Below, piece after piece: positions 1-11,660 of a stretch of 64,000 nucleotides of DNA. Source of the DNA: Rhyzopertha dominica. Its lineage: Eukaryota > Arthropoda > Insecta > Coleoptera > Bostrichidae. The notes beneath the pieces are model-generated. The model searched no databases, was not told the origin of the DNA, and saw nothing but the letters and a program-made list of their open reading frames with translations. Every line of letters starts with the position of its first letter. The first letter of the stretch is position 1. The stretch is taken from positions 40,445,325 through 40,509,324 of the forward strand of contig QCXZ01000064.1 of NCBI GenBank assembly GCA_025024175.1, in the 5' to 3' direction. The translations under genes were made by a program, and so were the position numbers.

Positions 1-739
1 ATCGTTTCAGTAACAACTCAGCAATTGCGCAAGGATATGTCTTCACACTTCAAAGTGTGTACAATCTACAAAATTCCCGTTGTGACTTAATTCTCTCCCT
101 TAAAGTTTTTACTTTTAATTTCCGAACTAGTAAATAATGGCCAGTAGAGGCTATATCTTGACTGTACGCAAGATGCTCGCTTTCTACGTTACAACAGTCA
201 TCCATCATGCATGTATTGTCGTCTGCATTTTCAGTGTACACGAGTGCACAGTCCTGGATAAAACGTGTGCGTAAGAGCTTCTTTTCAAATATTTTGTCCT
301 AATTTGTGGAAAGATTCAAGTTACATATATTGAAAGATATAGCTTTGTTCCTGTCGCGTATGCTATTTGGATTATTGAAAGAAGAATTTCAATTCTTACA
401 TTGATTATGAAACTTCACGGCTTGCATTACAAATGCAAGCTCTGCATCAGAAAGCAGATAACAGATAAGTTATAGTTTCGACAAGAAAGACAGACAGAAA
501 GAGCACTAAGTGTGACTATTGTATATGAAACAGCATTCAGTTTGCGAATGTCATAAATACTTTTACAGATCAGCGATATAAGGTAGGAAGGCTCCTCGTC
601 AAGAAAGTCTGTAATAGCCTAGCAGCTAAAAAATCATTACGAATTTCGTATTTGGAACAATTTATTGTATTGCCTATAGATAGTAGTGGTACTCCATACA
701 TAGCATTTGTGCCGTACCTATACATGAATCTCTTGCTCC

Positions 740-1290
740 CACCTCCCACGCATGTCACCTACCTTGGTATAAATAATGGAAATCAGATCTACGCCAGGTT
801 GCCTCCATTAAAACTATAGCTGTACTGATAAGACTGACTAAGCTGAAACATTTGTCCACGTTGTTGTTCTGATGCAGGCAGGATAGCACAGACATTTTGT
901 CGGTTTGCAGAAACTGCCTTTGCATGTACTGTAGACCTCAATTGGTGATTTAAATGTCTGCTATGAAGTAGGCTGCCGATAGGTAAAGGTATCCACTGGA
1001 GGTGGGTGGATGGTACTCTCTATAAATGACATTTGTTCGCCCGCAAGAACTCTTGCTCGCCTGCGTTGTCGTATATCAGGGAAACCAGCTTTGTGCCAAG
1101 TGTAATGTTTTCTGTATTAGAACTGTAAATGTGCTAATAAGGCTTAATAAGCCGAAACAGCTGTCCACGGGTTGTTCTGATGCAGTCAGTATGTCGATGA
1201 TGTTACTACTTATAGAACTGTTTACTTCATATGTTGTAAAGATGAAGGTCTTAGCATATACAAAAGCTATAAGGTGTTACATGGAGAAGC
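740..1290 (+). repeat. Diverged direct repeat, two copies about 0.31 kb apart
   Basis: A block around 841-876 (CTGAAAC..TGTCCACG..GTTGTTCTGATGCAG) recurs around 1150-1186, offset by about 309 bases. The sequence upstream of each copy (a run of ...AAC.GTA..TG..TAATAAG) also lines up loosely. A 89-codon open frame at 1026-1295 runs through the second copy but is not kept in the first, so I do not treat it as a gene. Origin unknown; it could be an old tandem duplication or two scraps of one dispersed repeat. Confidence 0.4.
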
Positions 1291-1299
1291 AATAAATTG

Positions 1300-4200
1300 A
1301 AGAATACAATAAAAGGGTTAAGAAATGACTGTAGACATTAGTACATGAATACACGAATAAAGAATTATAAGACTTCCTGAAAAAAGGATAGCCATTGAAA
1401 GCTTATATTAAATATTTCTACGCCATGTTCTCCTATTGCTTAACCACTATTATTTGTTTCACTCTGAATAAGATGATAAAACAGAAAAAAATGCACTTGT
1501 AGTCTGCCGCCATCTACTGGTTAGATTTAAAGCTTTTATCTACAGAGACGAATTTAAAATGTTATTAAGTGATTCTGCGTGCGAATGAAGGTAACTTTGC
1601 TATCTTTATCGAGCTTTTAGTAGATTTAAGTAAGTACGTCGTCAACTCACTTTAGTGTCAGCTTTTTCCATCAACTCGGACAGGTATCGAATTTTGCAGG
1701 GAAAGCTTTTGTATTATGCCTTTCACCGAGTACAATATAAATCTGATCTACATACTTCAGTTATTAAATCACATGGTTCACGGAATTTTAAAAAGGTTCG
1801 AAACTTCTACCAATCCAGAGCCATGTATGACCTGATTTTTCTTCTGCGTTCGTTCTAGTCGATTTGGCATGTTCTGAAGAAATAAGTTTGCGAATTTCTT
1901 GTCAGCCTGCTTCTCAATTTTTGTAGCTTGTGACACCGTGATAAAAGAAACGCTGCTATTAAAAAAGAAGTTCATATAACATACATTATTGTTTGTTCCG
2001 AATCTAACAAGGATTGCATTTGTGTATAATCAAAATTTTGGCTCACTGTCAGCATTTTAGCGGCTTACCTCTGTGTGTTAGATATGGGCATTACATTATT
2101 GATAACCTGAAAAAAATTAATATAACGGTCATTATATCGTTCAGATTTGGAAGCAGTAGATGCCTAGTTAGTTTATAACCACCTAATGACGAAAAAAAGT
2201 AGCTTGCTATCAGCCACGTTCCAGCATCTTAGACGTGGGTAGTTTCATGAAAGATTTCAATAACGACAAATTTTATCGTTTCCGTTTCCTTCAGTTGCTC
2301 TACTACACCCATTAGACGATGTTGTTTTTGTAAACATAAAAATGTAGGTCTGTCATGACCGCAGTTTTATGTGGTTATAATATTTCTCTAGAGAGAGCTC
2401 ATCAGCTATTGATCACAGCAATATATATTGCTTTTTACAACAGATTGTGAGAAACAATAATTAATGTAAAGAAAAACAAGAAGCACTTACCTTTTATCGT
2501 AAGGGAGGGATAGTATGTGTTGATAAGTTATAGTCCATTTACTTAGTCTGAAACAAAGAAACAGATGTGTTAAGTTGGTGTTTGTCAGAAGATATCATTT
2601 ACAAGTGTTTATGATGAAATAAATAAATGACGCCCCTCAGTTTAAAATGTTTTTAGCGATAGAGCGTAAGACGCCCACCGTATTCTATTTCTTACCGGTA
2701 AAAGCTTTTAACAGATGACTTGGTATTGCAATAAGAGATCTATTCAACCGGCAGTAAAAAATTAGTTAATTGGATACGAACATCAAATTATCAAGGATGC
2801 TCTATAACTTTGGGAAAAATGCCCAAACCTGCTCTATTCCTCTTTTCGCGAGGTAACTATAACAATCGATTTTAGGTTTTTCATTAATTTCAAAAAGTAA
2901 TTTAGAATAGCTGTAGCAACCGCAATAGGGTACGATTAGTGCTAAAATTAACTGTATTTACTATACACCAATACTACGTTAGAAATCTTTAATCATTATG
3001 TCTTCTCTTTACAAGACCACATGGCCACGCAAGTAGTGAACTAATTTCCTTACACACTATGTTATTGGGCTCGGTGCTGGTTTGCATGTGCGAGTAGCGA
3101 AGTAAGAAAATTGGCAATACAGAACACAAAACGAAGCGCTGCTTTTATTGCATCGAAAGTTTAAAGAGGTTAATTTGGTATTGATTAAATAGTGCGAAAT
3201 GGAAATGCGGGTAAAAGCTGTATCTTACGTCGGTATACGACAGCTGAAGCACGCCCCTACCTAGAAAATTTAATCGGCTCGCACTAGAATTAATTGGTTT
3301 TGTATTTAAGTTGCGAAAACTCTGACCCGGCGTCTAGCGAATGAATGGATGGTCTTCCTTATGTCGTAAACGCATTACAATCAATGATCAGTTTATCACA
3401 CTAGAAACAATATTAGGTCTACATTTTTCGAATGCTAGTTATGTAGTTAATAGCTATATACACCAATAAAAGATTACCTTCTACGTCTAACGAGCACTCT
3501 ATGATATAGGTGTACTATTTATAATAATTTACATGCTTCCTATACTTCTAGCCTTTGACTTCAACATACCGACAATTTACGATACTTTGAGAGTAATGTT
3601 GCAGTATATGTGACTGGCAATACACGAACGTTCCATACCTCACCCATAAACTGTAAATTTATTTTTGTCCACGCCCATGGTGTCCAACGAAAACCTTTAG
3701 CTATAAATATGTGATGGGAACCAAAAGATTCGGAGGTTTTGAAAGTTGACGTGCATGCTAATTAATTCAACCACTCCATTCGATCTAAAATATTCTCGAA
3801 CTGCTACAGCTTCCTGTTATACCGGAAGTAGCCACAACTTCTTTAGTTTAAATGAAACACCCTGTACTTTTTCATAGTTTGGGATTCTGGGACTAATTTA
3901 AGGGTGAGTTTGTTCAAGGCTACCTATATCTAAAATTAAAGGACGAGTAGGATAAGGATTGCATTTGGCTTTGCCAAAAAATTAAAGGGTCATAGGCAAG
4001 TGTTTTATTATTATTTAATAACTTCCAAAAAAAACTACTATTCATTATTTAGACTCAGTAATTTAACTTTAATGTTCATTTTCATCTCTGGTCTCTTTGT
4101 TAACAACACGTTAAATTTGCTATGGATAGGCCGCAACCAAAAATACTCAATGTAAGTGTAAAATAATGAATACAGCAAGATTACGTTTCGTAAACATGTA

Positions 4201-5327
4201 GCTATGTGAGCCGCTTTAATTAGCGCATTAGAGGCATGTTTAGGCAATATGATGTTTTTTGAATTGTACCGCATCCTATTTCTACATTCGAGTTGTCTGT
4301 CAAGAGTCAATAACATAATATCCCTATATGCAATGCGAATATCACAATTGCGAGGGTTGAAAACAGGTGAGNGTTGGCGTGCGCAGACAGTTGGGATTTA
4401 TTTCCGTAGCGGAAATGGTGACCGGTAATTGCAACTAATGCTACCTGGAAAATTTATATCGCAGGGGCATTGTTGAAGCAGTGAACTTTTACGTCTTCGA
4501 AGTAGTTAGTTATTTACAAATAGTCCAAGCATTTCTGTTGGAAACCTAATGCAAAGAAAGGCGGCATAATACTGAATTTATATTTACTACATTCTACTAT
4601 TCACATCTACATTATTATCGTGTGTGTCCCTTATAAATAACAACATTTTTTTGTATATCAACATAACATATCCAGAATGACAACAATTAATTTAATGCTA
4701 TCATGAACATCTTTTGTAAGCCACGGTCATCAGATACACGGAAACTGGATGCAGTTGCTGCGATATAGGCAACACACATTGCTAAACCACCTATGAATTT
4801 TGGGCTGCCTACGCGACGGCTTTGCATACATAAGCCCTGACGACTACTGAATTCTATACGAACCTACGGTATTTTATAATTAAAATATATTTTTCGTATA
4901 CATAACATTTAAAGTTGTTATGTTCAATGCCTATCTCAGATGATAAAGTACTAATAATTTTTCATAATGATCATAACATCTTAATAATTTCTGTATGGGG
5001 TGCCCGTAAAATTCCAGCTACAAGTAGAACGAGATTGTTATGGCTTTTTTTCAAATTCACTTATCGGTTGTAATAATTATAAAGTAGTTTTAAACCCAAC
5101 GGACACGATCGTATTTTATTGCAAGAGGAATACGATAGACTTGATTTTTTACACCACCTCGTAAATCGGATTTTTTGGGAGGAACACATATCGTCGTAAA
5201 CTCTGTACAAGTTCTCAGAGGCATCTGTATTATTTGTCTTCTTAAAGGATTGCAGTCTGTTTAGCTTATTGAAGTGTGCACCTATATTTAAATAAAATAA
5301 ATTAAAAATTTATTATTAAATTCTCAC
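1300..5327. other. AT-rich DNA, no recognisable gene
   Basis: I read both strands and found only short open frames with no familiar motif. A fragment at about 3855-3867 (AAACACCCTGTAC) resembles the outer end of the MITE at 5332-5934 but has no partner nearby. One ambiguous base lies at 4372. Confidence 0.5.
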
Positions 5328-5331
5328 TATA

Positions 5332-5934
5332 CAGGGTGTCCCGCATTATGGGGGTAACTCTCGGAATCTGAAAACTGGTGCAAAAATAACACTATTTTAA
5401 TGTGTATAACTGTTTTTGAAATAACGCCCGCCTACTGAGATATTGACCCTTAAACATGGGGGAAGACATATAGTTTTTCGAAAATATCTCTTAGACCGGT
5501 TGATATAATTTCATCAAATTTTGGCTATTATTATTTGAAGTTAAAGCCGTAAAAATGTTGAGCAGATTTTTTTAATAACTTGCTAGGGGGGCCTGCAACT
5601 GCAATTTTCTCGAAAAGGATCAATTTTAGCCGCATGAACAAGAGTGCCTTTTTTTGTTTACAAGGCCCAAATATTAAAGAACACACAAACATTTATTCAA
5701 AAAACTGTACACCTCATTTTAATGGCTTTAATTTAAAATAATAATAAAATTTGACGAAATTATATCGACCAGTCTAAGAGATGTTTTTGAAAAGATGTTT
5801 CTCTTCCCCCATGTTTAAGAGTCAATATCTCAGTAAGCGGGCGTTATTTAAAAAAAGTGATACTCTGAACTAGTGTTATTTTTACACCAGTTTTCAGATT
5901 CTGGGAGGTTGCCCATATATTGCGGGACACCCTG
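5332..5934. mobile_element. Fold-back MITE, about 603 bp, ends CAGGGTGTCCCGC
   Basis: The left end CAGGGTGTCCCGCA is mirrored at the right end as GCGGGACACCCTG. The inverted match runs on for roughly 220 bases per arm (about 5332-5555 and 5710-5934), with shared landmarks such as AATCTGAAAACTGGTG, ATAACGCCCGC, GAGATATTGAC and CTTAAACATGGGGGAAGA. By eye the arms agree at about 75-80 percent, so the copy is old. Both ends are flanked by TATA, consistent with a TA target duplication as made by IS630/Tc1/mariner-type transposases. There is no transposase frame inside, so it is a non-autonomous element. Superfamily assignment is inference from the TA flank only. Confidence 0.8.
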
Positions 5935-5939
5935 TATAA

Positions 5940-7525
5940 TCCTCTCAGCGTTAGTAGCGAGTTTTACAAATAGCCAAGAAAATAAGCGAGCACTTTGACG
6001 TTTTGTGTTTCTGCGTCCGCAATTGTTTGTTCATACCTTTTCGGTCTATTTTTGAAATACCCACTTTTTTTAATGTTGGAGTGTTCACGATTGTATAAAT
6101 CTTTTGTGGGCCTTGGACGTCCAAGAAATTCATCGGCGAAGTCTCGTCCTGTTCGGACTATCACTTTCTGGCTGGCATTTTAAAACAAACAAGAAAATAC
6201 TTTCAGCTAACGTGAGCTCTCATAATTTCCGTTCATCTTCTGTTGTATTAAACTTGGATTCAATATAGGCTAAAAATATTGTTGGAATTACACACATTAC
6301 CATTTTTTAAACCTTTGAGAAAGCGACGTTAAAAGTATATATTATTTATAATTGTGTTTGAAAAAAAATAAATCTCGTAAACAAAATTAAGGTTTATATA
6401 AAAAATACTCTTTTATTTGACAACACGATTTTTGTAATTTGGAGATATTGTAGTGCTCTCCAGTGGTTATTCTAGGCGCTTAAAAAATTTCTAGTAATTT
6501 CTCTTGGCCCCTTCAGTTTAGTAATTTTTTTCCTCAAAGCTCTAAGACCATGCCGATATATGAGAATTTGCCGGTCACTTGTCTTAATTGCTCACATTAT
6601 ATAAAGTTTCATATTTTGTGTTAATACTTTTCATAAAAGCCCCAATGTAAAGAAAAATTAACTTGCTTATTTAAAGTCAATTTTTGGCTCATTTTGAAAA
6701 CAACTTCAGATTCCGTACATATGCAGAACCAAGAGACATTAAAACATGTAAATCCTGCTGTATTACTCGCATATCCTATAGTGGCGTAACGTATGATAAT
6801 GCTGGCTATATGAAAATAGACCGGAGTTACGTAAGTCTGATGGTGGTTCACTATTAATAGTTATTGTTCAATTAACATGTTTTTATACCTTGATATAATT
6901 AGTCTCATAACAACAGCTCGGCGAAGACGCTTTTACTTCCTGTGGTCAAAACGCATAAAGGTATTCGCAGTGTCCATCTTTGACCCTGACAGTTTTAATA
7001 AGGATGTAAATGCATGCTGCGAAACGTACATCATATGGTATTAAAAATGTCAGAAATCTTGTATTTCAATTAAAGTCTTACCTATACAATGATTTTTGTG
7101 AACGTTTAGGATATTAAGCAATGTTGGAATGCGTTTGGTATGAACTTCTTTCATCCTTCCTGCCCATTACGAACCGAGACTCATCAGAATGATTGTACCT
7201 CACACCAAGGTAGTTCTTTCGTTGGATTTCAACGTATAGGTAATCATGAACGGCGGCTGCGAAACTTAGCTTACATAGCTCTAGTGTATCAAGCCTTTAG
7301 TTAAGGGTAAATGAAACATATACTGATACCTTTTACGTCTTTACACGGAGAATACAGTGTGAAATCTTCAAATCTTTGCAAAGAAAAGATGAGTAATTAT
7401 GAAGCAAAACGCAGCTGGTCCATTACCGATTTAGGTGTACAGCGTTGAACTGCGGGCAGAATATTGAAGCTGACGATATACATTTAGATGTTATTCGTAT
7501 AAACAAATTTTGCACGTCTTCTGAT
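5940..7525. other. AT-rich DNA, no recognisable gene
   Basis: Short overlapping frames occur on both strands at 5951-6183, but they mirror each other and carry no motif. Nothing else seen. Confidence 0.45.
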
Positions 7526-7529
7526 TAAA

Positions 7530-7850
7530 CGTTGACACCTTGCAACCCACCGAGCACGTGGTATGCACGTGTACGTCGACGCGTAACGTTTAATGAACAT
7601 TCGTAGTGGGTGACCGCAATTAACCATAATGTGTAAACTAGTGACCAAATTATGTACACTGGGGTGGGGGTGTCATTGATGCTCCGTGCTCATTGTCGAT
7701 TGATATCGTATGTGTTTAGTAAAATAGATTAACGCGTAGTAAACCGCCTGTTTACCGGCGATGCACCAATTGCCAGTTTACGCCTGTATTGCCGCGTACA
7801 GCCGATTAGATTGACACTGATTAGCTAAGTGATAGTCAAGGAGGGCTGCA
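7530..7850. promoter_or_regulatory. GC-richer island with paired CACGTG E-boxes
   Basis: This stretch is clearly richer in G, C and CpG than its surroundings and has no open frame of note. Two canonical bHLH E-boxes CACGTG lie at 7555-7560 and 7566-7571, 11 bases apart and so on the same helix face. Homeodomain-like ATTA and TAAT cores follow (for example near 7621 and 7728). It looks like a cis-regulatory element. This is inference from composition and motifs; conservation was not tested. Confidence 0.3.
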
Positions 7851-7954
7851 TTTGATGTGCTGCATTTTATATGTCTTGTTAAGCAAGTAAAATAAAACGT
7901 GGACATCATCGACTTAGAGAACAAGAACGTTTATTTTTACTATTTTATAATATT

Positions 7955-8398
7955 TTGAAAGTTGTGGTTATGATCACTTATAAGTTTAAGAGGGTTGTTA
8001 AAACGCAACAGTATGTTTTGGGCTCAGTGCACTTTTGTAGAAAGTGTATAGTTTCTGAAGAAAAGGGCAAAATATGTATTTTTGGGTGGAAACTGATTAC
8101 GATTTGCCTTTTTAGTATCTTGAAAGACCGTCACAAGTTTGTAGTGTTTACTGATGTGTATCATAACAAGTCTTGTACTGTAACGCACGTTCATAAAAAC
8201 GGGGAAGGCAAGCCAATGATGGTTTTTGTCATCGTGAACGTACGTCCTTTGTGTCATTTCTGTCTATTATCAAACGAGCTGCGTTTGAAACTTGCACTGG
8301 CGTTGCGGTTACCCGTGATCTGTAAAAAACTTTTCGTAGAATCAACGGTACCCGAATTAGTCTTAGTTAACAATAACGCTGTTTCATCAGTGCAATAA
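7955..8398 (+). CDS. Unassigned 147-codon open frame, doubtful
   Basis: An open frame begins with TTG, not ATG; the first internal ATG is the seventh codon (7973). It ends at TAA 8396-8398. The predicted product is basic and cysteine-bearing (CRKC near residue 28, CHFC near residue 100), with no domain I recognise and no signal peptide or clear membrane segment. I see no splice sites or poly-A signal tied to it. At this base composition one frame of this length somewhere in 64 kb is only mildly surprising, so it may be chance or a fragment of an unknown element. I would not call it a gene without transcript support. Confidence 0.15.
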   Translation: MKVVVMITYKFKRVVKTQQYVLGSVHFCRKCIVSEEKGKICIFGWKLITICLFSILKDRHKFVVFTDVYHNKSCTVTHVHKNGEGKPMMVFVIVNVRPLCHFCLLSNELRLKLALALRLPVICKKLFVESTVPELVLVNNNAVSSVQ

Positions 8399-8399
8399 G

Positions 8400-11270
8400 C
8401 GACGAATGCCTCATACGGCCCCAATGTAAAATGTGCATCCAATTATAGGAAATAGTTTTGACGACAGAGAAAATCGTAGCTTACTTGACAAGTTTTATTT
8501 ATGAGCGCCCATTACTTAACTTCAAGATATAGCAGTCCTGTAGAAGTAATAAATTATTTCAAACGTTTGACGGCCTATACAAGGAGACAACTGCATAATA
8601 TGTGCTTTTTATGAACCGCAACACTATAATGCTATAACTACATTTCCTGGTTAATACCTATCCTAGTGCACGAGAGAGCAGCCAAGGGGCTGTCCCGGCC
8701 ACGGAATACCTAATGATGGTAACACTAGTAATAAGTACTGCCAAAAGTTGCGTTAAAACCATTTTAAACATTCCGCTGCATCTTAGTCTTTAATCTAATG
8801 CCATTGATAAGGTTTCTCTAGCCATTGAGTCAAATATAATTGATTATGATAAAAAGCAAACATATTTTACTGCTTAATTTCAAAATATAATAACGGAACT
8901 ATATTTATTAAAGCTTGTTTTGGATTTTTGATCCGAAGTTATAGGATTTGAATTGATGGATTTGAAGCTGCCAATTTGTTAGGCGTTTATTTAAAGTCAA
9001 ATACGTATGTAATGTATGGAATTGCCATTCATTTCTATAGTTTGTTGTATGATTAAGAAGACTTTCATATTGCACCTACATTTCCAACATGCCCGTTCAC
9101 ATTAACAACAACGTAACACTTACAAATTAAGGATTGGATGCAAAACATTTATGTAAACCATATTTGATAAATCTCTACCGCACAATTGCTGGTCAAACGC
9201 TTACTATTAGGTACCATATGTATATTCGAACTGTGAACAAAAATTCGTTTTCTATAGGTTCATTGCGTGGCCCACTGCATAGTAAAGGACAAATCAATGT
9301 AATAAACATATTTAGGTTATAATACTTCATTGCAGAAACGTGCTAACGGTATACAATAATGAATGATTTTGCAAGAAAATAACCAAGAATGTAGAAAATT
9401 GTTACAAGAGCACCCGAAAGACTGAATAACGAATACTCGGTTGCCTTTAATGATTACGTTTTACTTTTAGTATTCCTAGTAGATATGTATATGCCATATT
9501 TACAATAGAAGACGGCTCATTTGCACGAATATTAAAACTCCAATGTAATTGCTACTTGTTGGAATGTAATGAATGAGTCATCCGCCGATGTGCATGCTAG
9601 GGTAGGTCAGTGTCGAATGCGAATATGTGTGAATATTAATGAAATTGAAACACACACTGCATTTAGTAATTAACATGGGTATTGACAAATCAACTGGATT
9701 TTTAGCGGCGCCAGTAATCATAACCGATTTAATACAATACATTACGTTGCATCGCTTTTTGCGATGAGCTCTATGAGGTCATATTTCATCATTAGTTTTT
9801 ACATTTTTATCGACGTGCAATGAAACTTTCGTTTTTGATGCCTNCTGAATTCAAGTTCACTTTCTTTTCGGGTACGAAATATGCATAAAGAATTGTGGTG
9901 AAACGTAAAAACAAGAACATTTTCCTATGACAGCGCTGNGTACTTTAGTTACAGGTTCATTTAATAACACAACCTGCGTAGGCAATTGATGTGAAAAATT
10001 AACAATACGTTTTGTTCTAAATCTTTAAGAGGGTATTGCTGTTACAACCAAAATGTATTTAGGAATTGGGAACCAGCATTCATCACCTTGAGGGCAAATT
10101 GGTGCATTTTCAACTATGAATCTGATTTTGAATTGAATATAAAACTGATAACTGTGGTTTCTTTTTTTCATGCCTATAAATTTCTCGTCGTCCAATAATA
10201 ACTCCATATTATCACCACTCTTACGTTATAATCACTGAACAAGTCGAGGAGGTGATGTTAATAGCATAGTTTAACCTGTGACATAAATTTTATAAACACA
10301 ATATACTAACTAATTTTTATACCATTAGTCATGTCATACAACCCCGAAGCAAAATTGAATTTTCTCACCATGGCGCATAGTCATAGTCATAGTCTTCAGT
10401 GAAATTTGACTTGTACCCATATTTTCAGCATCAAAAATCACTTTGAACGACACCCACGAAGCAATGTATAAAATTATATACAACAAAAATTTTGGACAGC
10501 AAAATAATACCTGCAGATTAAGCTCGTGTTAGGATTGCACATGTTCCAGCCTCAGAAGGTAATCTAAACAGTTGTAAACTGTTGTATGAGCAAAGTTAGA
10601 CTCTTGACTAACCGAATAGGAACTATATGTTCTATCGTTTGTACCCTTGTCTATCACAAAACTGTTATTTAGTTGATTTCATTACGATTTACTGATGAAT
10701 AAAATGTTTACTTTTGGCTTGATTACTAGATCATTTGATGCTCTATCAACAAGAAGGTAATTTTTCCTAGTGATGAGTCTCCGCGGACCAGAATCCAAAC
10801 ATTACAGTATCCAGCGACAACATCCATCTCTTTAGATAAGAATGTTTCATCAATATTATTCGTGTTAATTATTCAAATCAGCTAAGCTATCTATCATGGC
10901 TCCATGTTTTATCATCCATTTTCCTTTAGTAGTTGTTACTTGTTGGACGAATATCATACTAGATCCCCTGTATGCCAGATCTTACCTTAATGGTTATGTT
11001 GTGCACATTAAAACAATCGTTAAAAAACGGCAGTTAGAGTATGGTATCTACATATTTTAGTGAACTAGCTGAAATCATGCGTTAATGATAAGGATACGCA
11101 GTTTAAAATTTGTTGAATAGAAAATCCTATTCCTGCAGCATCTAGACGCGTTTCTGTTGAACAGTGGGACAGTTTTCAAGGAAAAAACTGAGCCATAATT
11201 TACATGAAGACCCTACACGGTAGTTTAAAAGATAACTGTATTTTTAGTTATGAAATTCCATGCGTTGAAA
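8400..11270. other. AT-rich DNA, no recognisable gene
   Basis: Only short chance frames. A short (TAGTCA)n run occurs near 10378-10396. Ambiguous bases at 9844 and 9939. Confidence 0.45.
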
Positions 11271-11279
11271 TATTTTCAG

Positions 11280-11660
11280 GTGGCAATATGAACCCTAACA
11301 CTGGAAAAGACGAAAACGCTTCAAAAGCGGGATTTCTGTCAGTTGACCCCTGCCGAAAACCGACCCCAGCCATTTAAAATTTCAACGTTGTCCGCCCTCC
11401 TCTGCCCGCATGTCCCGATTCATGTCCAACGCCGCAAAATATTTTCACATCGATTCGAAACTGGAAAACACGGGAGTTGTATAAATAACGCGTCCAGCCC
11501 CGCTGTTTATGCAACCCATCGTTCACACGGACCGGCATATTTCATCCTGGACGGTAATCCCGGAGATCGAAAACGGGTTTAAACCAGCGGCGTGTAGGAA
11601 GGGACGCATCGCTTCTAAACAGACCCGATATTAGGGTGTTTAGGGGAGTTAAGGATCTGA
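11280..11660. promoter_or_regulatory. GC-richer island, candidate conserved noncoding element
   Basis: About 380 bases with balanced composition and many CpGs inside AT-rich flanks. A 79-codon plus frame (11343-11582) crosses it, but it has no ATG context or domain that I recognise. Homeodomain-compatible cores (TTTATG, TTTAAA) and a TATAAATA at about 11480 are visible. Best read as a possible regulatory element; an old host exon cannot be excluded. Confidence 0.25.
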
